Source: Alphaproteobacteria bacterium (lineage in GTDB: Bacteria > Pseudomonadota > Alphaproteobacteria > DSM-16000 > Inquilinaceae). From it: a stretch of DNA of 64,000 nucleotides. The stretch spans positions 113,199 to 177,198 of the forward strand of contig JANQSN010000056.1 in assembly GCA_028284045.1 (NCBI GenBank), in the 5' to 3' direction. The notes under the pieces were generated by a model. The model worked only from the letters and a program-made list of their open reading frames with translations, did no database searches and had not been told where the DNA came from. A program made the translations under genes and the position numbers. Positions 15,952 through 23,953 of this stretch are shown here, in pieces (position 1 is the first letter of the stretch; every line of letters begins with the position of its first letter).

Positions 15952-17613
15952 ATGAGCGACCTCGCCGCCGATCTGATCCGCCGGTACGACCAACTCAAGG
16001 GCACGCGCAGCGTCTGGGAGAGCCACTGGCAGGAACTCGGCCAGTTCATCCGGCCGCTCAGGATCGGGTTCACCCGCCATCCCGTGCCCGGCGAGAGCCT
16101 CGGGCGCGACCTGTTCGACGGCACCGCCGGCCAGGCCGCCGAGGCGCTGGCCGCCGGGCTGTGGGGCATGATCACCAATGCGGCGAATGCCTGGTTCGCG
16201 CTCGACATCGCCGACGGCGACCTGAAGCGCTATCCGCCGGTGCGCGCCTGGCTGGACGACGTCACGCACCGGATGCACGCGCAGTTCGCGGCCGGCGGCG
16301 GGCAGTTCTACGCCCGCGTCTTCGAGCTCTATGCCGATCTGGCGGTGTTCGGAACCGCCGTCTTCTACAGCGAGGACGTGGTCGGCGAGGGCATGCTGCA
16401 TTTCTCCACCCGGCCGTTGAGCGAATGCGTGATCGCCGAAGACCGTTTCGGGCGCGTCGACACGGTGATCCGCCGCTTCGAGATGACCGCGCGCCAGGCG
16501 GTGCAGCGCTTCGGCGAGCGGGTCGGCGCCACCGTCCGCCGGGCGGCGGCGGAGACGCCGGACCGCCGCTTCGGCTTCCTGCACGCCGTCCTGCCGGCTG
16601 AGGATGTCGACGGTGCCGGACCCGCGGGGTCCGCCGGCCGGGCCGTTGCCAGCCTCTATGTCGACCTGCAGGACAAGCAGGTGGTGCGCCAGGGCGGGTT
16701 CGAGGAGTTCCCGTTCCAGGTGCCGCGCTGGTCCACCGCGGCCGGCGAGATCTATGGGCGCAGCCCGGCGATGATGGCGCTGGCCGACACCAAGATGCTC
16801 AACCAGATGGCGCGCGCCTCGCTGGAGCAGGCGCAGAAGGCCGTCAACCCGCCGCTGATCGCCTTCGACGACGGCGTCTACCGGCCGATGCGGCTCTATC
16901 CCGGCAGCGTCAATTACGGGGCCGTCAACCAGGACGGCCAGGCGTTGGTCCGGCCGCTGCTGACCGGCGGCCGGGTCGAGCTGGGCCTGGAGATGGAGGA
17001 GCAGCGGCGCCGGGCGATCCGCGAGGCCTTCTACTTCTCGCTGCTGCAGCTTGTCGGCTCGCCGGCGATGACGGCGACGGAGGTGATGGCCCGCCAGGAG
17101 GAGAAGCTGCGGCTGCTCGGGCCGCATCTGGGCCGGGTTCAGGCGGAGTTCCTCGACCCGCTGATCGGACGGGTCTTTGCCGTCATGCGGCGCGCCCGCC
17201 TGCTGCCGCCGCCGCCGCCGGACCTGGCGGAGCGCGCGTTGGAGGTCCGCTATGTCTCGCCGCTCGCCCAGGCGCAACGCGCCGCGGAGGGCCAGGCGAT
17301 CCTGCGGGCGGTGGAGAGCCTGGTGCCGCTCGCCCGGCTCGACCCCGGGGTTCTGGAGAACCTGGACACCGACGCGTTGGCGCGCCGGCTGATCGAGGCC
17401 TGGGGCGCGCCCCAGGCGATCCTGCGCGACCCGGCGGCGGTCGCCGCGATCCGCCTGGAGCGGGAGCGGGCCGAGGCCGCCGACCAGGCGCTCGATGCCG
17501 CCGCACGCACCGCCCGGGCCGGACGGGACGGGGCGGCGGCGCTGGAGAGCCTGGCCGAAGCCTGGACCATCGGCCGCGATGGGGCGCCGGGCGCGGCGGG
17601 GACGACGGCATGA
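15952..17613 (+). CDS. Phage portal protein (podoviral head-to-tail connector)
   Basis: 553 residues, the usual size for T7-type connectors. It has RSVWESHWQELGQFIRPLR near the start, the conserved block FDGTAGQAAEALAAGLWGMI, YADLAVFGTAVFYSED, then VPRWSTAAGEIYGRSPAMMA, KMLNQMARASLEQAQKAVNP and AFYFSLLQLVGSPAMTATEV. This is the dodecameric portal through which DNA enters the head. Its stop overlaps the next start by 4 bases. Confidence 0.9.
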   Translation: MSDLAADLIRRYDQLKGTRSVWESHWQELGQFIRPLRIGFTRHPVPGESLGRDLFDGTAGQAAEALAAGLWGMITNAANAWFALDIADGDLKRYPPVRAWLDDVTHRMHAQFAAGGGQFYARVFELYADLAVFGTAVFYSEDVVGEGMLHFSTRPLSECVIAEDRFGRVDTVIRRFEMTARQAVQRFGERVGATVRRAAAETPDRRFGFLHAVLPAEDVDGAGPAGSAGRAVASLYVDLQDKQVVRQGGFEEFPFQVPRWSTAAGEIYGRSPAMMALADTKMLNQMARASLEQAQKAVNPPLIAFDDGVYRPMRLYPGSVNYGAVNQDGQALVRPLLTGGRVELGLEMEEQRRRAIREAFYFSLLQLVGSPAMTATEVMARQEEKLRLLGPHLGRVQAEFLDPLIGRVFAVMRRARLLPPPPPDLAERALEVRYVSPLAQAQRAAEGQAILRAVESLVPLARLDPGVLENLDTDALARRLIEAWGAPQAILRDPAAVAAIRLERERAEAADQALDAAARTARAGRDGAAALESLAEAWTIGRDGAPGAAGTTA

Positions 17614-17912
17614 CCGCGGTCCCTGCCCGGCGCGACGCCGCGGCGCTGTGGCTCGCCCGCCTGTGGGGCGGCGAGGCGGTGTCGGTGGCCCGCGCCTATG
17701 GTCGTTGCCTCGACCCGGCGAACGACGATGCCCGCCGCGTCCTGGCGGATCTGGCCCGGCTGTGCATGGCCGCGGAGACCAGCGTGGTCCCCGGCGACCC
17801 ACAGGGCACGGCCTTCAACGAAGGCAAGCGGTCGGTCTGGCTGCACCTTCAGGCGATGCTCGGCCTGGAGACGGCCGTCGTCGAAACCGTGATCAAGGAG
17901 ATGTCGTCATGA
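17610..17912 (+). CDS. Bbp19-like phage protein
   Basis: 100 residues. The core ARRVLADLARLCMAAETSVV, PGDPQGTAFNEGKRSVWLHL and a short helical end match a small family of phage proteins named after Bordetella phage BPP-1 Bbp19, found between portal and scaffold genes. Role unknown. It is coupled by ATGA overlaps to the portal gene and to the scaffold gene. Confidence 0.7.
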   Translation: MTAVPARRDAAALWLARLWGGEAVSVARAYGRCLDPANDDARRVLADLARLCMAAETSVVPGDPQGTAFNEGKRSVWLHLQAMLGLETAVVETVIKEMSS

Positions 17913-18754
17913 TCGACGCAACCACCGGTGCCGCGCCGGATATCGATGCCGGGGCCGGGGCCGGGGCCGGGGCGCCCGCCGACCCGCTGGCGGACTGGCG
18001 CCAGGGTCTGGACGACCACGCCCGCCTGATCGACACCAAAGGCTGGGCCGGGCCGGGCGACGTGGTCCGGTCCTATGTCGAGCTGGAACGCCTGCTGGGC
18101 GCGGAGCGGATGGCGATCCCGTCGCCCGACGATGCCGAAGGGGTGCGTGACGCCCTGCGCCGCCTGGGGGCGCCAGTCGAGCCATCGGGCTACGCGCTGG
18201 CGGCGCCAGAGGGGGCGCCGGACGGCTGGTATCGCGAGGAGGCGGCCGACCGCTTCCGCGCGCTGTGCCATGAGGCGGCGCTGACGCCGGCCCAGGCCAA
18301 GGCGCTGCACGACGGATGGGTCGGCCAGCTTCTGGAGGCCGAGACGGCCGGGGAGCGGATCCGGGCGGCATCGCAGGCCGAACTGGACGACACGTTGCGG
18401 GCGGACTGGGGTGGCCGCTACGCCGCCCGCCTCGATCTCGCCCGGCGCGCCGCGGCGCGGTTCGGCACCGAGGCGGAGATCGACGCGTTGGAGGACCGCA
18501 TCGGCAGCGCGCCGCTGATGCGCCTGTTCGCGGCGATCGGCGAGCAGCTCGGCGAAGACGCGCTGGTCGGCAACGGCGACGGCCGGCTGGCCGCATCGGC
18601 GGCGCAAGCCGTCGGCGAGATCGGCGACTTGAAGCTGGACGCCGACTTCATGTCGGCGCTGGCCGACGCGTCGAGCACCGGCCACCGCGAGGCCAAGGCG
18701 CGGTGGCGCCGGTTGCACGACACCGCCTATCCGGGCGTGATCGGCGGCGCGTAA
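17909..18754 (+). CDS. Phage scaffolding/capsid assembly protein
   Basis: 281 residues, acidic and strongly helical. An alanine/glycine-rich start (AGAGAGAGAP) is followed by KGWAGPGDVVRSYVELERLL, IPSPDDAEGVRDALRRLGAP, PSGYALAAPEGAPDGWYREE and a C-terminal basic helix. This is the common pattern of scaffold-like proteins encoded just before podoviral capsid genes, which guide procapsid assembly and then leave. Position directly after portal and Bbp19 fits. Confidence 0.75.
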   Translation: MIDATTGAAPDIDAGAGAGAGAPADPLADWRQGLDDHARLIDTKGWAGPGDVVRSYVELERLLGAERMAIPSPDDAEGVRDALRRLGAPVEPSGYALAAPEGAPDGWYREEAADRFRALCHEAALTPAQAKALHDGWVGQLLEAETAGERIRAASQAELDDTLRADWGGRYAARLDLARRAAARFGTEAEIDALEDRIGSAPLMRLFAAIGEQLGEDALVGNGDGRLAASAAQAVGEIGDLKLDADFMSALADASSTGHREAKARWRRLHDTAYPGVIGGA

Positions 18755-18779
18755 GACGGCGCGGCCGGCGCTCGGACGG

Positions 18780-19208
18780 TCAGCCGGACGGTTCGTCCAA
18801 CAGCACGTAGCGGCCGCCGTCGCCGGTGACGCGGCCCTGACGCTTCAGACGCGACAACAGGCTGGAAATGCTGGCGCGGGCCAGCGGCACGCCGCGCGCG
18901 CTGCCGCGGTCCAGCACTTCGTTGACGGTGACGCCGGCCGCACCCGCCTCTGCCAGGAACTCAAGCACCAGGGCCTGGTTGCGCGGGCGCGGACCGCCGC
19001 TGCCGCGGCGCCGCCGGGAGGCCGCGGGCTGCCCGACGCCGCGCGTTGCCGGGCGCGTCGGACGCGGCGGCGCGGCCGCCGTGTCCGACCGATGCTCCAG
19101 GATTGCCAGCGCGCGATCGAGGCCGGCGAGCTGATCCTGCAGGCTGCGGATTTGCGCTTGCAACGCCTCGCGTTCGCGATGAATGGCGGCGATGGCCGGA
19201 TTGGACAT
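18780..19208 (-). CDS. Coiled-coil plus winged-helix protein encoded against the structural operon
   Basis: 142 residues. Residues 1-45 form a coiled coil (IHREREALQAQIRSLQDQLA GL-type heptads), 50-80 a basic Pro/Arg linker (RRRRGSGGPRPRNQ), and 82-140 a winged helix: LVLEFLAEAGAAGVTVNEVL, SISSLLSRLKRQGRVTGDGG. It is likely a DNA-binding regulator. It is the only prophage gene besides the repressor on the minus strand, and it splits scaffold from capsid. An inverted repeat lies just upstream of its start (19221-19260). Confidence 0.65.
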   Translation of the reverse strand: MSNPAIAAIHREREALQAQIRSLQDQLAGLDRALAILEHRSDTAAAPPRPTRPATRGVGQPAASRRRRGSGGPRPRNQALVLEFLAEAGAAGVTVNEVLDRGSARGVPLARASISSLLSRLKRQGRVTGDGGRYVLLDEPSG

Positions 19209-19536
19209 GCGGTGTCTCCTGCAGCGGGTTGCCGATCCGGCGCCTAGTTTTGCCCGCTGCGGACGCCGCTGGCAATCGCCGCCTGGGCCGAAAGACGGCA
19301 ATCGATTTCCGTAACCGGGTCGGAGCCAAGGTTCGCTGACGCGAGACCTGGTGCTCCGCCGGGTCCGATGCCGGCCATACCGGGGCCGGGGTAAGGCGGT
19401 GTCATCTGAACGCGCCGTCTCCCGCGCCACGGCGTCGGCTGGATCGGGCAACCCGCCCGCCCGAGCCACTGCCGCAACCGACCCGTCCGGGCGGTTGCGG
19501 TGCCGTTGTACACCGCTGGACGGAGGGCAGACCTTC
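19209..19536. other. Intergenic region before capsid gene; candidate divergent promoters
   Basis: About 328 bases with no gene of coding character. An inverted repeat GCAGCGGG (19221-19228) / CCCGCTGC (19253-19260) flanks a 24-base spacer right next to the leftward coiled-coil gene and may be its operator. The far end carries the capsid Shine-Dalgarno GGAGGG just before 19537. A dedicated capsid promoter is likely here, as the upstream operon is interrupted by an opposing gene. Confidence 0.45.
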
Positions 19537-20409
19537 ATGAGTTTCGACGTGGAAACCGCGCGTATCCAGGAATACAAGAACAACCTGGATATCGCCTTGC
19601 AGCAACGCGGCAGCAAGCTGCGCGCCGCCGTCACCACAGACACCTATCGCGGCAAGGCCGGCAAGGCCGTCGACCGCATCGAGCCGACGGCCGCGCAACG
19701 CGTCACCGCCCGCCATGCCGACACCCCGCTGATGAGCACGCCGCATTCGGCGCGCTGGATCTACCCGGTCGACTACGATTGGGCCGACCTGGTCGACAGC
19801 TTCGACCAGCTTCGCGTCGGCATCGAGCTGACCGGCGCCTACACGACGAACGCGGCCTACGCGCTCGGCCGGGCGCTCGACGACGAAATCATCGCCGCCT
19901 TCTTCGCCACCGCGAAGACCGGCGAGAACGGCGCGTCGACCACCGCCTTCGACACCGCCAACAATCAGATCGCCGCCGCGGCGGAGGGTCTGACCATGGC
20001 CAAGCTGAAGGCGGCGAAGAAGATCCTGATGGCCAACGAGGTCGATCTCGACTTCGACCCGATCTATTGCGCCATCACCGCGGAACAGCACGAGGACCTG
20101 TTGAACCAGATCGAGGTCACCAGCCTCGACTTCACCAACCGGCCGGTGCTGACCGACGGCAAGGTGACGCGCTTCCTCGGCATCGACTTCATCCACACCG
20201 AGCGGCTGGATGTCGACGGGTCGGCCGCGCGGCGCGTGCCCGTCTGGGCGAAGAGCGGCATGCATCTCGGGCTGTGGGACGACGTCGTGGTCGATGTCGG
20301 GCCGCGTCGCGACAAGCGCAACGCCATGCAGGTCTATGCCCGCGTGACCGCCGGGGCGACCCGCCTCGACGAGAAGCGGGTGGTCGACGTCCTGTGCGCC
20401 GAGAGCTGA
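19537..20409 (+). CDS. Phage major capsid protein
   Basis: 290 residues from ATG 19537, behind GGAGGG. It has an N-terminal helix (ARIQEYKNNLDIALQQRGSK), the segment ARHADTPLMSTPHSARWIYP, DWADLVDSFDQLRVGIELTG and a central IYCAITAEQHEDLLNQIEVT, ending in RVTAGATRLDEKRVVDVLC. The features fit an HK97-fold coat protein of podoviral type. It is the most abundant virion protein and is made from its own translation unit. Confidence 0.85.
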   Translation: MSFDVETARIQEYKNNLDIALQQRGSKLRAAVTTDTYRGKAGKAVDRIEPTAAQRVTARHADTPLMSTPHSARWIYPVDYDWADLVDSFDQLRVGIELTGAYTTNAAYALGRALDDEIIAAFFATAKTGENGASTTAFDTANNQIAAAAEGLTMAKLKAAKKILMANEVDLDFDPIYCAITAEQHEDLLNQIEVTSLDFTNRPVLTDGKVTRFLGIDFIHTERLDVDGSAARRVPVWAKSGMHLGLWDDVVVDVGPRRDKRNAMQVYARVTAGATRLDEKRVVDVLCAES

Positions 20410-20422
20410 GGGAGAGTGAGCG

Positions 20423-20926
20423 ATGGCTGAAGAACATCTGACCGGCAGCCGTATCCTGTCCGGTCTCGACGCCGAGCCGATGAGCCCGGCCGAAGTCGGC
20501 TGGGCCGGCGGGCGCGTGCGCTACTGGGCGGAGACCGTCGAGGTCTCCGCCGCCGCCAGCCCGGGCAGCACCTATCGGCTGGCGCGGTTGCCGTCGGCCG
20601 CGCGGATTACCGGATTGTCGCGGGTCCACCACGACGATCTGGCGACGGTCGGGACGCCGACGATCGATATCGGCGTGTTCAATCCCGCCGGCCTGACGGG
20701 CGTCACCGACGACGATGACGCCCTGTCGGCGGATATCGCCGTGGCCACGGCGGGGTCGACGCTGCTGGTGGCGGACATCACCAAGTTGGGCCAGCCGCTG
20801 TGGTCCTTCGCGGCCGGCCAGACCGCCGACCCGCGTCAGGAGTTGGAGATCCGCGCGACGCTGAAGGATGACCCCGGCAACACCGGCGGCACCCTGACGC
20901 TGGAGCTGTTCTACACGATCGACTGA
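20423..20926 (+). CDS. Phage structural protein, possible head decoration protein
   Basis: 167 residues starting 13 bases after the capsid stop, behind GGGAGAG. Beta-rich and without membrane spans: VRYWAETVEVSAAASPGSTY, ARITGLSRVHHDDL, TPTIDIGVFNP, then TLTLELFYTID. Proteins of this position and composition in podoviruses are often head-decoration or head-associated proteins. I do not recognise a defined family. A long hairpin follows the stop. Confidence 0.55.
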   Translation: MAEEHLTGSRILSGLDAEPMSPAEVGWAGGRVRYWAETVEVSAAASPGSTYRLARLPSAARITGLSRVHHDDLATVGTPTIDIGVFNPAGLTGVTDDDDALSADIAVATAGSTLLVADITKLGQPLWSFAAGQTADPRQELEIRATLKDDPGNTGGTLTLELFYTID

Positions 20927-20965
20927 CCGAGGCGCGGGGCACGATGCCCCGCCGAACACCGTACC

Positions 20966-21002
20966 GACGGGGCCGACCTCCAGGCTGGAGGCCGGCCCCG
21001 TC
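20966..21002 (+). terminator. Long GC-rich hairpin within the structural operon
   Basis: Stem GACGGGGCCG (20966-20975) pairs with CGGCCCCGTC (20993-21002), one A/C mismatch follows, then CCTCCA (20977-20982) pairs with TGGAGG (20986-20991) around a GGC loop. It is followed by CGCGTTTCC, not by a true T-run, so termination is probably partial. It would reduce tail gene expression relative to capsid. Confidence 0.6.
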
Positions 21003-21025
21003 GCGTTTCCATGAGGGGCGATCCC

Positions 21026-21592
21026 ATGGCCTATTCCACCGTCGACCGGGCCAATGCCGCGCTGACCGCCATCGGCGCCCGGCGGATCAACGCGCTGGAC
21101 GAGGACGTCAAGGAGGCGCGGGTCTGCGCCGCCCGCTTCGCCGCGGTGCGCGATGCGCTGATCCGCAGCCATCCGTGGAACTTCGCGATGGCCCGGGCGC
21201 GGCTGGCGGCGCTGGCCGATCCGCCGGCCTGGGGCTGGGCGCGGGCCTTCGCGCTGCCGGTCGATGCGCTGCGGGTCTGGCGTGTCGCCGGCCTGGTGGA
21301 CGATCAGTGGATCGTCGAAGGCCGGCGGCTGTTGAGCGATGCGCCGGCGCCGCTCGATATCGTCTATCTCGGCCGGGTGGAGAACCCGGCGGACTGGGAC
21401 AGCGGCTTCGCCGAGGCGTTCAGCGCCCGCCTCGCCGCGGAGATCGCCGCCGACATCGTCGACGAGACGGCGACGACGGAGCGGCTGTGGCGGCTCTACC
21501 GCGAGAAGCTGGCGGAGGCGCGGCGCGCCGATGCGCAGGAGGGCTCCGCAGAGGCGCCGCCCACGCCGTCCTGGATCGAGGCCCGACGCTGA
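21026..21592 (+). CDS. Tail tubular protein A-like (portal adaptor)
   Basis: 188 residues. ATG 21026 lies behind AGGGGCG (21014-21020); the ATG at 21011 is an alternative. Family pattern: STVDRANAALTAIGARRINA, VCAARFAAVRDALIRSHPWN, FALPVDALRVWRV, AFSARLAAEIAADIVDETAT and RLWRLYREKLAEARRADA. In T7-like virions gp11 binds the portal ring and joins it to the tail nozzle. Stop overlaps the next start. Confidence 0.85.
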   Translation: MAYSTVDRANAALTAIGARRINALDEDVKEARVCAARFAAVRDALIRSHPWNFAMARARLAALADPPAWGWARAFALPVDALRVWRVAGLVDDQWIVEGRRLLSDAPAPLDIVYLGRVENPADWDSGFAEAFSARLAAEIAADIVDETATTERLWRLYREKLAEARRADAQEGSAEAPPTPSWIEARR

Positions 21593-23355
21593 TGGCCAGG
21601 GCGACGCTGATCCAGACCAACTTCACCGGCGGCGAACTGTCCCCGCGGCTCGATGGCCGGGTCGACATCGCCAAGTACTTCAACGGCTGCCGGCGCTGCG
21701 AGAACATGATCGTGCTGCCGCATGGCGGGGCGGGGCGGCGCGGCGGCACGCGCCACATCGCGCCCGCGGTCGACGATGCGGTGCCGTCGCGGCTGATCCC
21801 CTTTCGGTTCTCCACGACACAAGCCTATGTCCTGGAGTTCGGCCACCAGGTCATCCGCGTCTTCACCGAGGGTGGCATCGTCGAGACCGCTCCGGGCGTG
21901 CCGCTGGAGATCGCCAGCCCCTACACATCGGCGGAGATCGACCAGCTCGATTTCGCCCAGTCGGCCGACATCCTCTACCTGGCGCACGAGAACCACGCGC
22001 CGCGCACGCTGAAGCGGACCAGCCACATCGCCTGGACGCTGGAGACGATCACCTTCACCAGCCCGCCGGCCGATTGGGCGGCGGGCGACTATCCCGGCTG
22101 CGTCGGGTTCTTCGAGCAGCGGTTGGTCTGGGCGCGCTCGCCGTCGAAGCCGCAGACGCTGTGGTTCTCCAAGACCGGCGACTACCAGAACCACGGGGTG
22201 TCCGACCCGGTCGTCGACGACGACGCGCTGACCTACACAATCGCCTCCGGCGAGGTGAACCGGATCGCCTGGATCGCGCCGGGTAAGGTGCTGGCGATCG
22301 GCACGGCCGGCGCCGAGTTCGTCGCCAGCGGCGCCGGGACGAGCGAGGCGATCAGCCCCAACAGCGTGCGTATCGTGCCGGAGACGACGTTCGGCTCGGC
22401 CTCCGTGCGGCCGCTGCGCGTCGGCCCGGCGGTGCTGTTCCTGCAGGAGCAGCGGCGCAAGCTGCGCGAGATGGTCTACAGCTTCGACATCGACGGCCAT
22501 GTCGCGCCCGATCTGACGCTGCTGGCCGAGCATGTCAGCCTGGGCGGGCTGACCGCGCTGGCCTACCAGCAGGAGCCCGACAGCGTCCTGTGGGCGGTGC
22601 GGTCCGACGGATTGCTGCTGGGCTGCACCTATCAGCGTGACCAGGAGGTGGTGGCCTGGCACCGCCATGTCCTGGGCGGCCAGCTCGACGGCGGGCCGAC
22701 GCGGGTGGAGAGTCTGGCGGTGATCCCCGGCGACGGGCGCGACGCGCTGTGGCTCGCCGTCGCCCGCACCATCGGCGGGTCGACGCATCGCACGATCGAG
22801 CGCCTGGAGCCGATGCTCGGCATCGACGGGGACGCGGCGGACGCCTTCTATGTCGACGGCGGCCTGACCTATGACGGGGCGCCGACCGGCCTGATCGGTG
22901 GCCTGGCGCATCTGGAAGGCGAGACGGTGGAGGTGCTGGCCGACGGGGCGCGCCGGGCGCCGGCCGTCGTCACCGGCGGGCAGATCGCCATCGCGCCGGC
23001 CGCCTCAAAGGTGCATGCCGGGCTCGGCTTCCGCTGGGCGCTGTCGACGATGCGCCTGGAAGGCGCGGCGCGGGGCGGGACGGCGCAGGGCCAGGCGAAG
23101 CGCATTAGCGACGTCACGGTCCGCTTCTTCCGCAGTCTCGGCGTCCGGATCGGCGCCCCCGGCGACATCGCCGACGCGATCCATTTCCGCGCGACCGACG
23201 ATCCAATGGACGCACCGCCGCCGCTGTTCACCGGCGATCGGCGGGTCAGCTTCCCGGCCGGCTGGGAGCGCGACGGCATCGTCGAGATCAGCGGCGAGGG
23301 GCCGTTCCCCGCCACCGTCATCGCCATCATGCCGACCGTCCGGTCGAGCGGGTGA
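21592..23355 (+). CDS. Tail tubular protein B-like (tail nozzle)
   Basis: 587 residues. The start ARATLIQTNFTGGELSPRLD, then CRRCENMIVLPHGGAGRRGG, LIPFRFSTTQAYVLEFGHQV and IDQLDFAQSADILYLAHENH, are strong marks of the T7 gp12-like nozzle family, as is QLVWARS-like FFEQRLVWARSPSKPQTLWF. It forms the hexameric tube through which DNA is ejected. The family is often 700-800 residues, so this is a short version. Coupled to the adaptor gene. Confidence 0.85.
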   Translation: MARATLIQTNFTGGELSPRLDGRVDIAKYFNGCRRCENMIVLPHGGAGRRGGTRHIAPAVDDAVPSRLIPFRFSTTQAYVLEFGHQVIRVFTEGGIVETAPGVPLEIASPYTSAEIDQLDFAQSADILYLAHENHAPRTLKRTSHIAWTLETITFTSPPADWAAGDYPGCVGFFEQRLVWARSPSKPQTLWFSKTGDYQNHGVSDPVVDDDALTYTIASGEVNRIAWIAPGKVLAIGTAGAEFVASGAGTSEAISPNSVRIVPETTFGSASVRPLRVGPAVLFLQEQRRKLREMVYSFDIDGHVAPDLTLLAEHVSLGGLTALAYQQEPDSVLWAVRSDGLLLGCTYQRDQEVVAWHRHVLGGQLDGGPTRVESLAVIPGDGRDALWLAVARTIGGSTHRTIERLEPMLGIDGDAADAFYVDGGLTYDGAPTGLIGGLAHLEGETVEVLADGARRAPAVVTGGQIAIAPAASKVHAGLGFRWALSTMRLEGAARGGTAQGQAKRISDVTVRFFRSLGVRIGAPGDIADAIHFRATDDPMDAPPPLFTGDRRVSFPAGWERDGIVEISGEGPFPATVIAIMPTVRSSG

Positions 23356-23403
23356 CGGGCCGGTGCCCTGCGTCCGTCCTCAAGCGAGAAGGTTTCACCA
23401 ACC

Positions 23404-23868
23404 ATGTGCGAATGGACCTTGGCGGCCTCGGCGCTGTCGACGCTCGCCGGCGCGGCCGGCCAGATCCAGCGGGGGCGCGAGCAGGCCGCCCTCTATCGCC
23501 ACAACCGGGCGCTGGCGGACCGCCAGGCGTTGATCGCCGAGCAGCGCGCCCGGGCGGAGGCGGCGCGCATTCGCGAGGAGGGAGCGGGCCTGTTGGGCCG
23601 TCAGCGCGCCGGCTTCGCCCGGGCCGGCGTGGCGCTGGAGGGCACGCCGCTCGACGTGCTGGGCGATACCGCGGCCGCCGTCGACCGGGATGCCCGCGAC
23701 GCGCTCTATCGCGGGGCGCTGCGCGCCGACGATTACCGCACCCGCGCCGCGCGGGAGGACTTCCGGGCCTCCGCCGTCGGGTCCCGCATCGGCGTCGGCA
23801 TCGGGACCTCGCTGCTGCGCGGCAGCGGCAGCGCGCAGCCGCCGGGGCGGGGTCCCGTCGCGCGCTGA
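23404..23868 (+). CDS. Internal virion protein-like (T7 gp14-type)
   Basis: 154 residues: a short hydrophobic start (ASALSTLAGAAGQIQRG), a long helix rich in Ala, Arg and Glu (RHNRALADRQALIAEQRARA, EAARIREEGAG), then GVALEGTPLDVLGDTAAAVD and LYRGALRADDYRTRAAREDF. This matches small ejection proteins that follow the nozzle gene in many podoviruses. The large partners gp15 and gp16 are absent here. AAGGTTTCACC-type spacing before ATG 23404 is ordinary. Confidence 0.65.
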   Translation: MCEWTLAASALSTLAGAAGQIQRGREQAALYRHNRALADRQALIAEQRARAEAARIREEGAGLLGRQRAGFARAGVALEGTPLDVLGDTAAAVDRDARDALYRGALRADDYRTRAAREDFRASAVGSRIGVGIGTSLLRGSGSAQPPGRGPVAR

Positions 23869-23953
23869 CCGGCGCCGGCGAGGCTCGGTAGCGCCGGCAG
23901 GTGCTGAACTTGGCCGTCCTTCGGGGCGGTCTTCTTCGTTGGAGGGTGTCTCG

